A stretch of 64,000 bases of DNA from Streptomyces lanatus. GTDB lineage: Bacteria; Actinomycetota; Actinomycetes; Streptomycetales; Streptomycetaceae. The stretch lies in the NCBI RefSeq assembly GCF_014655715.1, contig NZ_BNBM01000031.1:1-64000 (forward strand). The letters run 5' to 3'. Below are positions 15,424 to 28,538 of this stretch, one piece after another (the first letter of the stretch is position 1; the number at the start of each line of letters is the position of its first letter). The position numbers and the translations under genes are program-made. Below the pieces are notes generated by a model, which had not been told where the DNA came from, ran no database searches, and was given only the letters and a program-made list of their open reading frames with translations.

Positions 15424-17085
15424 ATGAGCCAGCAGCACTCCGCCATCGCCCAGGCCCCGACCCCCACCGAAGCCAAGCGCGGCGACTGGTGGCGGGACGC
15501 GGTGATCTACCAGGTTTATCCGCGCAGTTTCGCCGACAGCAACGGTGACGGCATGGGCGATCTGGAAGGCGTACGCTCCCGTCTGCCGTATCTGCGTGAC
15601 CTCGGTGTGGACGCCGTGTGGCTCAGCCCCTTCTACGCCTCGCCGCAGGCCGACGCCGGCTACGACGTCGCCGACTACCGTGCCGTCGACCCGATGTTCG
15701 GCAATCTGCTCGACGCGGACGCGCTGATCCACGACGCGCGTGAGCTGGGGCTGCGGATCATCGTCGACCTGGTCCCCAACCACTCCTCCGACCAGCACGA
15801 GTGGTTCAAGCGGGCCGTCGCCGAGGGCCCCGGCTCCCCGCTCCGCGACCGCTACCACTTCCGTCCCGGCAAGGGCGCCAACGGCGAACTCCCGCCCAAC
15901 GACTGGGAGTCCATCTTCGGCGGCCCGGCGTGGACGCGGGTCGCGGACGGCGAGTGGTATCTGCACCTGTTCGCGCCCGAGCAGCCCGACTTCAACTGGG
16001 AACACCCGGCGGTGGGCGACGAGTTCCGCTCGATCCTCCGGTTCTGGCTGGACATGGGCGTCGACGGCTTCCGTATCGATGTCGCACACGGCCTGGTGAA
16101 GGCGGAGGGCCTCCCGGACCTCGGATCCCACGACCAGCTCAAGCTGCTGGGCAACGATGTCATGCCGTTCTTCGACCAGGACGGCGTCCACGCCATCTAC
16201 CGGCAGTGGCGCACGATTCTCGACGAGTACGCCGGTGAGCGCATCTTCGTCGCGGAGGCGTGGACCCCGACCGTGGAGCGGACGGCGAACTACGTCCGCC
16301 CGGACGAGCTGCACCAGGCCTTCAACTTCCAGTATCTGTCGACCGCTTGGGACGCCGACGAGCTCCGCCAGGTCGTCGACCGCACCCTGGAGGCGATGCG
16401 CCCCGTCGGCGCCCCCGCCACCTGGGTCCTCTCCAACCACGACGTCACCCGCCACGCCACCCGCTTCGCGAACCCGCCCGGCCTCGGCACCCAGATCCGC
16501 ACGGCCGGCGACCGGGCACTCGGCCTGCGCCGGGCCCGCGCGGCGACGCTGCTGATGCTCGCGCTCCCCGGCTCGGCCTATGTCTACCAGGGCGAGGAAC
16601 TCGGCCTGCCGGACGTCGTCGACCTCCCCGACGAGGTGCGCCAGGACCCGGCGTACTTCCGCGGCGCCGGTCAGGACGGGTTTCGTGACGGCTGCCGGGT
16701 GCCGATCCCCTGGACGCGCACCGGGTCGTCGTACGGCTTCGGCAGCGGGGGCAGCTGGCTGCCGCAGCCGGAGGGGTGGGGCGAGCTGAGCGTCGAGGCG
16801 CAGTCCGGTGACCCCGAGTCCACTCTGGAGCTGTACCGCTCCGCCCTCGCCGCCCGCCGTGAGCACCCCGACCTCGGGGCCGGCGTCGAGGTGGAGTGGC
16901 TCCGGGCGCCCGAGGGCGTCCTGGCGTTCCGGCGCGGTGAGTTCGTGTGCGTCGCGAACACCACCGGCGAGTCCGTGACCCTGCCCGCCCACGGCCGTGT
17001 ACTGCTGACCAGCGGTGAGATCACCGAGGCGGACGGCGAGGCGAAGGTGCCGGGCGACACCACGGTGTGGTGGACGACCGCCTGA
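15424..17085 (+). CDS. GH13 alpha-glucosidase, cytoplasmic
   Basis: This 553-residue GH13 enzyme lacks a signal peptide, so it would act on imported maltodextrins. It opens with WWRDAVIYQVYPRSFADSNGDGMGDL. Catalytic residues are the nucleophile Asp in GFRIDVAH (about 218), acid/base Glu in FVAEAWTP (about 278) and Asp in LSNHDVTRH (about 339). The DADELR and QTP-like regions fit oligo-1,6/alpha-glucosidases of the AglA type placed after malEFG in Streptomyces. Start ATG 15424 follows AAGGA; an in-frame ATG nine codons upstream (15397) has no ribosome binding site. Confidence 0.9.
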   Translation: MSQQHSAIAQAPTPTEAKRGDWWRDAVIYQVYPRSFADSNGDGMGDLEGVRSRLPYLRDLGVDAVWLSPFYASPQADAGYDVADYRAVDPMFGNLLDADALIHDARELGLRIIVDLVPNHSSDQHEWFKRAVAEGPGSPLRDRYHFRPGKGANGELPPNDWESIFGGPAWTRVADGEWYLHLFAPEQPDFNWEHPAVGDEFRSILRFWLDMGVDGFRIDVAHGLVKAEGLPDLGSHDQLKLLGNDVMPFFDQDGVHAIYRQWRTILDEYAGERIFVAEAWTPTVERTANYVRPDELHQAFNFQYLSTAWDADELRQVVDRTLEAMRPVGAPATWVLSNHDVTRHATRFANPPGLGTQIRTAGDRALGLRRARAATLLMLALPGSAYVYQGEELGLPDVVDLPDEVRQDPAYFRGAGQDGFRDGCRVPIPWTRTGSSYGFGSGGSWLPQPEGWGELSVEAQSGDPESTLELYRSALAARREHPDLGAGVEVEWLRAPEGVLAFRRGEFVCVANTTGESVTLPAHGRVLLTSGEITEADGEAKVPGDTTVWWTTA

Positions 17086-17110
17086 CCGGCGATCTCGCAG
17101 AGCACAGCGA

Positions 17111-17142
17111 AGGGCCCGCTGCCGGAGGAGGCAGCGGGCCCT
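17111..17142. terminator. Bidirectional terminator between alpha-glucosidase and amylase
   Basis: AGGGCCCGCTGCC (17111-17123) pairs with GGCAGCGGGCCCT (17130-17142) around the six-base loop GGAGGA. It sits between two convergent genes, 25 bp and 8 bp from their stops. Confidence 0.88.
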
Positions 17143-17150
17143 AGCGCTGG

Positions 17151-19214
17151 CTACTTCCAGCTGTCACCCGTCGCGTACCCCGAGGAATTCCCCGTCGTGT
17201 ACGAGCGGTTGGTGCCGGACTCCCAGGTCACGTTCCCGGAGCCGTCCTTCTTGATGTACTTGTACGCGAAGGCCGTGCTCTTCGGGACGACCACGGACCT
17301 GCTCCACGTCGGGTACGACGCCGACGACAGCGGGATCGCGTCGGCCGTGTTCCAGGAGCCGAGCGAGGCGATGGAGCCTACGACGTAGACGTTGGTGCCC
17401 CAGTCGGTGGTGGCGTTGACGTTGAAGGTCACGTCGGTGGTGTCGGCGAGGTTCCAGGAGTCGTGGAAGCCGACCGCCGAGGCGGAGGCGGCCGCGGCTC
17501 TGTTGGCCCTGGACTCCCAGGTGACGTTCCCCGAGGTGTCCTTCTTCACGTACTTGTACTCGAAGGACGTGTTGACCGGCACGTTCACCGCCCCCGACCA
17601 GTTCGGATACCCGGTCGACGACAGCTTCACCGCCTTCGCCGGGTCCCAGCCGCCGAGCGCCGCGATCGAGCCGACGACGTAGACGTCCTGGCCGGATGCG
17701 GTGGGCGCGTACGTGTCGAAGGTCGCCGTCACCGAGGTGCCGTCGTCCGGGTCCTCGCAGGAGGTGTCGCAGGGCGTGAACTCGCCGTCGTAGAAGGCGA
17801 TCGCGCTCTTCGCGGGGAGGGTCAGGGTCGCGTTGCCGCCGGAGACCGTGACCGTCGTGGCGCCGTTGTCGATGACGTTCGCGTACGTGCCGTCGGCCAT
17901 CCCGGTCGCGAAGGTGTACGTCGCCGCCGACGATCCGTTGTTGAGCGCGACGTAGCCCGCCGTGCCCCGCCCGAAGCCGATCACGCTCGACGACTTCGAC
18001 GCCCAGTTGGCCACCGCCTCCGAGCCCACCGCGTTGTGCCACTTCACCATGCCGGTGACGGCGGCGTCGCGCTGGAGGCAGTACCAGCCGTTCGAGCAGT
18101 TCGTGTCCGTGACGAAGCCGCCGCCCGAGTTGGGCGGGGCCTGGTCGGAGGACGAGAACTCGAAGCCGGAGTACACCGTCGGCGTCGACCACTTGTAGGC
18201 GAGCTGGAAGACGTTGGCCAGCCGATAGGTGTCGCCGTCCTTGTAGCTCATGTGCAGGCCGTTGCGCTCGGTGTCGTGGTTGGTCACGAAGGACACCGAG
18301 TTCGCCGGGGGCAGCACGCCCGAGGACGGCAGCGACTCCAGGTCGCTCACATTCCCCTGGAACGCCGACTTCACGCGGCTCGCGTAGGTGAAGTCCAGGA
18401 CGTCACCGGCGGAGTAGTAGTCGGAGGCCGCCGGGGTCGAACCCGGGTACACCTCCTGGAAGATGTACGGCTCACCGCCCGCCGTCGTGTCGTCCAGCTT
18501 CGCCCAGATCGCGTTGAGGTCGGCGACCGGCATGTGCTTGGCCGCGTCGATGCGGAAGCCGTCGACACCGAGGGCGATCTGCTTGTTCAGGTAGGCCGCG
18601 ATGCCCGAGCGGACGTCGTCGTCCTCGGTCTCCAGATCGGGCAGGCCGAGCAGTTCGCAGTTCTGGATCTCGGTGAGGTTCGACCAGTCGTCGATGATCA
18701 TGTCGGAGTCGTTGCACTCCGCCGACGTGTGGTAGTCGTCCGGATCCCAGTCGGGGGTGTCGTACTTGTTGGTGATCGTCGTGCCGTGGTAGCCGGTGCC
18801 GGTCTGGGCGGCGGTGTGGTTGATCACCGCGTCGGTGTATACCTTCACGCCCGCGTCGTGGCAGGCGTCCACCATCGAGGCGAACTGGGCCGCCGTACCG
18901 AACCGGCCGTTCAGGTCGTAGGAGAACGGCTGGTAGACATCCCACCAGTAGTAGTTGGTCTGCTTGAGCGACTCGGCGGGCGGGGCGACCCACACCGCGC
19001 CATAGCCGTTCGGGCCGAGCACGTTCGTGCATTCGGCGGCGACCGAGTTCCAGTTGTAGGACCAGAGGTTGGCGATCACATCGCCGGAGGTCGTGGCGTC
19101 CGCATGGGCGGACGTCGCGGGTAAGGCCGTCGCACCCGCGAGCGCCAGGGCACCCGCCGCCGCGGCGGTCGCGGCGCGGCGGAGGACGCCCGGAGGGCGG
19201 TGTCTGAGAGGCAT
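17151..19214 (-). CDS. Secreted alpha-amylase with two C-terminal CBM20-like modules
   Basis: This 687-residue precursor has a Sec signal peptide (about 1-38, ending TSAHA), a GH13 catalytic domain and two tandem starch-binding modules. Catalytic residues: Asp of GFRIDAAKH (about 222), Glu of FQEVYPG (about 255), Asp of TNHDTERN (about 314). The modules (about 493-585 and 590-687) both carry VYVVGSIA(A/S)LG(G/S)W and a YKYVKKD/YKYIKKD strand, as in CBM20. Such modules help digest raw starch granules. ATG 19214 is chosen because the signal peptide begins there, after CCGGAG. It is divergent from a second amylase. Confidence 0.92.
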   Translation of the reverse strand: MPLRHRPPGVLRRAATAAAAGALALAGATALPATSAHADATTSGDVIANLWSYNWNSVAAECTNVLGPNGYGAVWVAPPAESLKQTNYYWWDVYQPFSYDLNGRFGTAAQFASMVDACHDAGVKVYTDAVINHTAAQTGTGYHGTTITNKYDTPDWDPDDYHTSAECNDSDMIIDDWSNLTEIQNCELLGLPDLETEDDDVRSGIAAYLNKQIALGVDGFRIDAAKHMPVADLNAIWAKLDDTTAGGEPYIFQEVYPGSTPAASDYYSAGDVLDFTYASRVKSAFQGNVSDLESLPSSGVLPPANSVSFVTNHDTERNGLHMSYKDGDTYRLANVFQLAYKWSTPTVYSGFEFSSSDQAPPNSGGGFVTDTNCSNGWYCLQRDAAVTGMVKWHNAVGSEAVANWASKSSSVIGFGRGTAGYVALNNGSSAATYTFATGMADGTYANVIDNGATTVTVSGGNATLTLPAKSAIAFYDGEFTPCDTSCEDPDDGTSVTATFDTYAPTASGQDVYVVGSIAALGGWDPAKAVKLSSTGYPNWSGAVNVPVNTSFEYKYVKKDTSGNVTWESRANRAAAASASAVGFHDSWNLADTTDVTFNVNATTDWGTNVYVVGSIASLGSWNTADAIPLSSASYPTWSRSVVVPKSTAFAYKYIKKDGSGNVTWESGTNRSYTTGNSSGYATGDSWK

Positions 19215-19333
19215 GTGCGGCTCCGGAAGTGAAGTCGGGCACAAGTCGTCGGAGGTCTGAAGATCCACACCGTGGTCGGGCATTCAACTACCCGTGAGGG
19301 TGGGGCAGTTGTGAAGGCACGTCAAGGCAACCG

Positions 19334-19395
19334 GTGAAAGTTCTTTCTGTGAATTTCAAACCTCTTGCTGTAAAGCTTTCGTTAGCGGTACGTTC
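19334..19395 (+). promoter_or_regulatory. Amylase promoter with MalR-type box shared with pullulanase gene
   Basis: Positions 19334-19392 align without gaps to 22952-23010 upstream of the amylopullulanase gene at 48 of 59 positions. The best-conserved core is CCTCTTGCTGTAAA. It continues into GCTTTC-N8-TACGTTC (19375-19395), an arrangement also present at malE. I take TACGTT as part of the -10 region and the CTTGC/CTTTC motifs as the MalR operator. Confidence 0.7.
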
Positions 19396-19473
19396 TCGCC
19401 GGCGCCCGGCAACGACGCCGCGCCGCGGCGCAGGGGGATCCGAACTGAGCCGCTCTCGCAAGGAGTTCAGCCT

Positions 19474-20901
19474 GTGATATCGACCCGCTCGGCGCCCCCG
19501 AAGCGCCACAGGAAGCGACGGCGTACGGCCCTCGCCGCCGCGCTGACCGCACTCTCGGCAGCGGGGGCCGCGGCCCTCATCGCCCCCGGCGGCACCGCAT
19601 CCGCCGCCCCGCCCGGCACCAAGGACGTCACCGCGGTGATGTTCGAGTGGAACTTCGCCTCGGTCGCCAAGGAGTGCACCAACACCCTCGGCCCCGCCGG
19701 CTACGGCTATGTCCAGGTCTCCCCGCCCGCCGAGCACATCCAGGGCTCCCAGTGGTGGACCTCGTACCAGCCGGTCAGCTACAAGATCGCCGGCCGTCTC
19801 GGTGACGCAACCGCCTTCCGGAACATGGTCAACACCTGCCACAACGCGGGTGTGAAGGTCGTCGCCGACACCGTCATCAACCACATGTCCGCGGGCAGCG
19901 GCACCGGCACCGGCGGATCGTCGTACACCAAGTACGACTACCCCGGCCTGTACTCCTCGGCCGACATGAACGACTGCACGGCGTCGATCAGCGACTACAC
20001 CAACCGCACCAACGTCCAGAACTGCGAACTCGTCGGCCTCGCCGACCTGGACACCGGCGAGGAGTACGTCCGCGCCACGATCGCCGGCTACATGAACACC
20101 CTCCTCGGCTACGGCGTCGACGGCTTCCGCATCGACGCGGCCAAGCACATCCCGGCGGCCGACCTCGCCAACATCAAGTCGCGCCTCAGCAACCCGTCGG
20201 TGTACTGGAAGCAGGAGGTCATCTACGGCAGCGGGGAGGCCGTCCAGCCGACCGAGTACACGGGGAACGGGGACGTCCAGGAGTTCCGCTACGCCTACGA
20301 CCTCAAGCGGGTCTTCAACAACGAGAACCTCGCGTACCTGAAGAACTACGGCGAGGGCTGGGGCTACCTGAGCAGCGGGGTCGCGGGCGTCTTCGTCGAC
20401 AACCACGACACCGAGCGCAACGGCTCGACCCTCAACTACAAGGATGGCGCGAACTACACCCTCGCCAACGTCTTCATGCTCGCCTACCCGTACGGCGCCC
20501 CGGACATCAACTCCGGCTACGAGTGGTCCAGCACCGACGCCGGCCCGCCCAACGGCGGCTCCGTGAGCGCCTGCTACCAGGACGGCTGGAAGTGCCAGCA
20601 CGCCTGGCCGGAGATCATCCGCATGGTCGCCTTCCGCAACGCCACCCGTGGCGAGGCCGTCACCAACTGGTGGGACAACGGAGGCGACGCCATCGCCTTC
20701 GGCCGGGGCAGCAAGGGATTCGTGGCCATCAACCACGAGTCGAGCGGCCTGACCCGCACCTATCAGACGTCGCTCGCGGCGGGCACGTACTGCAATGTGC
20801 AGAGCAACACGACGGTGACCGTGAACTCCAGCGGGCAGTTCAGCGCCACCCTGGGGGCCAACACCGCACTGGCGATCTACGCCGGTAAGTCGAGCTGCTG
20901 A
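19474..20901 (+). CDS. Secreted alpha-amylase, single-domain GH13
   Basis: This 475-residue precursor has an Arg-rich signal peptide (about 1-44, ending TASA) and a GH13 domain of the actinobacterial/animal-like type, with DVTAVMFEWNFASVAKECT near the start. Catalytic Asp lies in GFRIDAAKH (about 220), Glu in WKQEVIYG (about 248) and Asp in DNHDTERN (about 311). It has no starch-binding module, unlike the divergent neighbour, so the pair may divide soluble and granular substrate. GTG 19474 follows AAGGAG (19460-19465). Confidence 0.93.
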   Translation: MISTRSAPPKRHRKRRRTALAAALTALSAAGAAALIAPGGTASAAPPGTKDVTAVMFEWNFASVAKECTNTLGPAGYGYVQVSPPAEHIQGSQWWTSYQPVSYKIAGRLGDATAFRNMVNTCHNAGVKVVADTVINHMSAGSGTGTGGSSYTKYDYPGLYSSADMNDCTASISDYTNRTNVQNCELVGLADLDTGEEYVRATIAGYMNTLLGYGVDGFRIDAAKHIPAADLANIKSRLSNPSVYWKQEVIYGSGEAVQPTEYTGNGDVQEFRYAYDLKRVFNNENLAYLKNYGEGWGYLSSGVAGVFVDNHDTERNGSTLNYKDGANYTLANVFMLAYPYGAPDINSGYEWSSTDAGPPNGGSVSACYQDGWKCQHAWPEIIRMVAFRNATRGEAVTNWWDNGGDAIAFGRGSKGFVAINHESSGLTRTYQTSLAAGTYCNVQSNTTVTVNSSGQFSATLGANTALAIYAGKSSC

Positions 20902-20912
20902 GCACCCTCTTT

Positions 20913-20959
20913 TCGGCCACCCCTGTCACGGCTGCACGCGCTGCCGCAGGGGTGGCCGA
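20913..20959. terminator. Terminator hairpin between convergent genes
   Basis: TCGGCCACCCCTG (20913-20925) pairs perfectly with CAGGGGTGGCCGA (20947-20959) around a 21-base loop. It follows the amylase stop by 11 bp and its right arm lies within the 3' end of the convergent hypothetical gene. Confidence 0.8.
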
Positions 20960-21249
20960 TCCAGTATCTCGATGTACATGATCCGGCCGTTCACGACGTC
21001 GAGGATCAGATCGCCCGTCGCCGGCAGCAGCGGCACACAGCGATGACCGGGGCCGTACGGCTGTCCGGGCGTATGCTCCGCCGTCCGGATGCTCTGGCAG
21101 AAGTCGTCCCCGCAGCCGCACTCGGCGACCATGCGGACGTCCCAGACGCAGATGGCCAGCCAGTGTTCCCCCTCCTCCTCCAGGAGGGTGGCCAGTTCGG
21201 CGACGAGCTCGGGGAAGAGGTCGCGAACGAGGGGCGGTTCCTGTTTCAC
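20926..21249 (-). CDS. Hypothetical protein with CGCGDDFC motif
   Basis: I do not recognise this 107-residue protein. It begins with an acidic helix (RDLFPELVAELATLLEEEGE), continues with LAICVWDVRMVAECGCGDDFCQSI, and ends in a strand-rich part (LILDVVNGRIMYIEILDRPP). The three clustered cysteines could hold a metal, but this is only suggested by spacing. GTG 21249 is taken as the start since codons above it lie in the promoter of the divergent GH30 gene; no clear ribosome binding site is present. The coding bias supports a real gene. Confidence 0.6.
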   Translation of the reverse strand: MKQEPPLVRDLFPELVAELATLLEEEGEHWLAICVWDVRMVAECGCGDDFCQSIRTAEHTPGQPYGPGHRCVPLLPATGDLILDVVNGRIMYIEILDRPPLRQRVQP

Positions 21250-21329
21250 GCGAGGACGGTAGCCGGAGCCATCGCACGGGGGCGATCGATTATGTGGGGC
21301 GAGCGGGGGTGCACGCATAGCGCGTGGGG

Positions 21330-21358
21330 TTGACGTGTCCCGGTCACCGCTCTACGGT
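21330..21358 (+). promoter_or_regulatory. Sigma70-type promoter of GH30 gene
   Basis: TTGACG (21330-21335) and TACGGT (21353-21358) are separated by 17 bp, close to the streptomycete housekeeping consensus. The predicted start of transcription (about 21365) lies just upstream of the CebR-type operator. Confidence 0.75.
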
Positions 21359-21375
21359 CCGCCACGACATGCGTA

Positions 21376-21389
21376 TGGGAGCGCTCCCA
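21376..21389. promoter_or_regulatory. CebR-type operator TGGGAGCGCTCCCA
   Basis: The 14-bp perfect palindrome TGGGAGCGCTCCCA is identical to the known binding site of the cellobiose-responsive LacI-family repressor CebR of Streptomyces. It lies about 11-24 bp downstream of the expected transcription start and 14 bp before the start codon, where bound repressor would block elongation. Confidence 0.9.
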
Positions 21390-21403
21390 CGATTGGCGGA
21401 ATC

Positions 21404-23041
21404 ATGATGCGCAGACTCAGAAAGTGGACGGTGACCTCGTTATCCGTCCTCCTGACCGCCGTCGGTCTCACGGCCGTCGGCACACCGAACGCCTGGGCCA
21501 CGACCTCCGCGACCATCGACGGGGCGGCAAGACACCAGCCCATCGACGGCTTCGGCATCTCCGAGCACTTCGGACGCGCCGCCATCATGAACGGCTCGCA
21601 GGGACTGTCGGCGCCCAAACAGCGCGAGATCCTCGACCTGCTGTTCAACCGCACCACCGGCGCCGGCCTCAGCATCCTGCGCCTCGGTATCGACTCCGGC
21701 ATCCAGCCCACCGACCCCGGCGGCCCGAACGCCACCCCCAAGTACACCTGGGACGGCTACGACAAGGGCCAGGTGTGGCTCGCCAAGCAGGCCAAGGCCT
21801 ACGGCGTGAACCGCTTCTACGCCGACGCCTGGACGGCCCCGGGTTACATGAAGACCAATGGCCAGGACGCCAATGGCGGCACCCTGTGCGGGCTGACCGG
21901 CGCCAGCTGCGCGAGCGGTGACTGGCGCAAGGCGTACGCCAACTACCTCGTCCAGTACGCCAAGTTCTACGGCCAGGAGGGCATCGGCGTCACCGACCTC
22001 GGGTTCACCAACGAGCCCGACTGGACGGCGACGTACGACTCCATGCGGCTCACCCCCGCCCAGGCCACCGAGTTCACCAAGGTCCTCGGGCCGGTCGCGA
22101 ACGCCGCCGGACTCAAGGTCGCCTGCTGTGACTCCTTCGGCTGGAACCAGCAGAAGAGCTACACCAGCGCCATCGAAGCCGACCCGGCCGCCCGCGGCTA
22201 CGTCGCCACCCACACCGGCCACACCTACGCCAGCCGCGTCGACGGTCCGCTGCCCACCCAGAAACGCACCTGGATGTCGGAGTGGTCGCCCGACGGCACC
22301 ACCTGGAACGAGAACTGGGACGACGGCAGCGGCTACGACGGCCTCACCGTGGCCTCCGCCATCCATGACGCCCTGACCAAGGGAAACACCAGCGGCTATG
22401 TCTACTGGTACGGCGCTTCGACCGGCGCCACCCGAGGCCTGATCCAGATGGACGGCGACGGCTACCGGGTCTCCAAGCGGCTGTGGGCGATGGCCAACTA
22501 CAGCCGTTTCATCCGGCCCGGCGCCACCCGCATCGGCGCCACGACCCCGGACCCGAACCTCAAGCTGTCGGCCTTCCGCAACCCCGACGGCACGCTCGCC
22601 GTCGTCGCGCTCAACGCGGGCAGCGCGGCCCAGCAGGTGTCGTACCGCCTCCCGAACACCGGGATCACGAACGGCACCGCGACCCCCTACCTCACCAACG
22701 GCTCCAGCAGCATGGCCCAGCAGTCGGCCGTCCCGGTGAGCGGGGGAGCGCTGACCGCCACGGTTCCGGCCCGCTCCCTGGTCACGTACACCATCAAGGC
22801 CTCGTCGGCCGAGCGGCTTGCCTTACCGGGCAGCGTGCCGGCTGCGCTACCTGTACCAGGGCCTGGATCCGGCCGCCTCCGGCCCGTACAACACGCTGCC
22901 CCGGCGGCTGGGGCTGCTCACCCAGACCAACTCCGCCTGCTGACGGACTTCGTGAAAGTTCTTACCGATGATTTCAAGCCTCTTGCTGTAAACCTTTCGG
23001 CGGCGATACGGTCGCGCGGGGTCGGACCCACAGAGCCGTAA
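21404..23041 (+). CDS. Secreted GH30 family glycanase, odd C-terminal tail
   Basis: This 545-residue precursor has a signal peptide (about 1-30) and a GH30 (beta/alpha)8 barrel plus beta-sandwich. Acid/base Glu204 lies in GFTNEPDW and nucleophile Glu293 in WMSEWSPDG. GH30 members cut xylans or beta-1,6-linked glycans; the CebR operator suggests plant-polymer use. The normal fold ends near TVPARSLVTYTIKA (about residue 465); the last 80 residues are low-complexity, contain a rare TTA codon (22823-22825), and read through the promoter of the next gene. A frameshift or lost stop near 22800 is likely. ATG 21404 or 21407 may start. Confidence 0.85.
   Translation: MMRRLRKWTVTSLSVLLTAVGLTAVGTPNAWATTSATIDGAARHQPIDGFGISEHFGRAAIMNGSQGLSAPKQREILDLLFNRTTGAGLSILRLGIDSGIQPTDPGGPNATPKYTWDGYDKGQVWLAKQAKAYGVNRFYADAWTAPGYMKTNGQDANGGTLCGLTGASCASGDWRKAYANYLVQYAKFYGQEGIGVTDLGFTNEPDWTATYDSMRLTPAQATEFTKVLGPVANAAGLKVACCDSFGWNQQKSYTSAIEADPAARGYVATHTGHTYASRVDGPLPTQKRTWMSEWSPDGTTWNENWDDGSGYDGLTVASAIHDALTKGNTSGYVYWYGASTGATRGLIQMDGDGYRVSKRLWAMANYSRFIRPGATRIGATTPDPNLKLSAFRNPDGTLAVVALNAGSAAQQVSYRLPNTGITNGTATPYLTNGSSSMAQQSAVPVSGGALTATVPARSLVTYTIKASSAERLALPGSVPAALPVPGPGSGRLRPVQHAAPAAGAAHPDQLRLLTDFVKVLTDDFKPLAVNLSAAIRSRGVGPTEP
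22952..23013 (+). promoter_or_regulatory. Amylopullulanase promoter with MalR-type box
   Basis: This stretch shares 48 of 59 bases with the amylase promoter at 19334-19392, including CCTCTTGCTGTAAA, followed by CCTTTC-N8-TACGGTC (22993-23013). It lies inside the nominal 3' end of the GH30 reading frame, which argues that this part of that frame is not selected as protein. Confidence 0.7.
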
Positions 23042-23058
23042 TCGCTAGGAGCCCATCT

Positions 23059-28464
<5,406 letters not shown>

Positions 28465-28478
28465 TACGACGCTAGCTT

Positions 28479-28514
28479 GAGTGGGGCGGACCCGATCACG
28501 GGGCCGCCCCACTC
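28479..28514 (+). terminator. Terminator after amylopullulanase gene
   Basis: GAGTGGGGCGG (28479-28489) pairs with CCGCCCCACTC (28504-28514), 15 bp after the stop and 24 bp before the next start codon. Confidence 0.8.
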
Positions 28515-28538
28515 ACGCGTATCCAAGGGCTGCCGACG

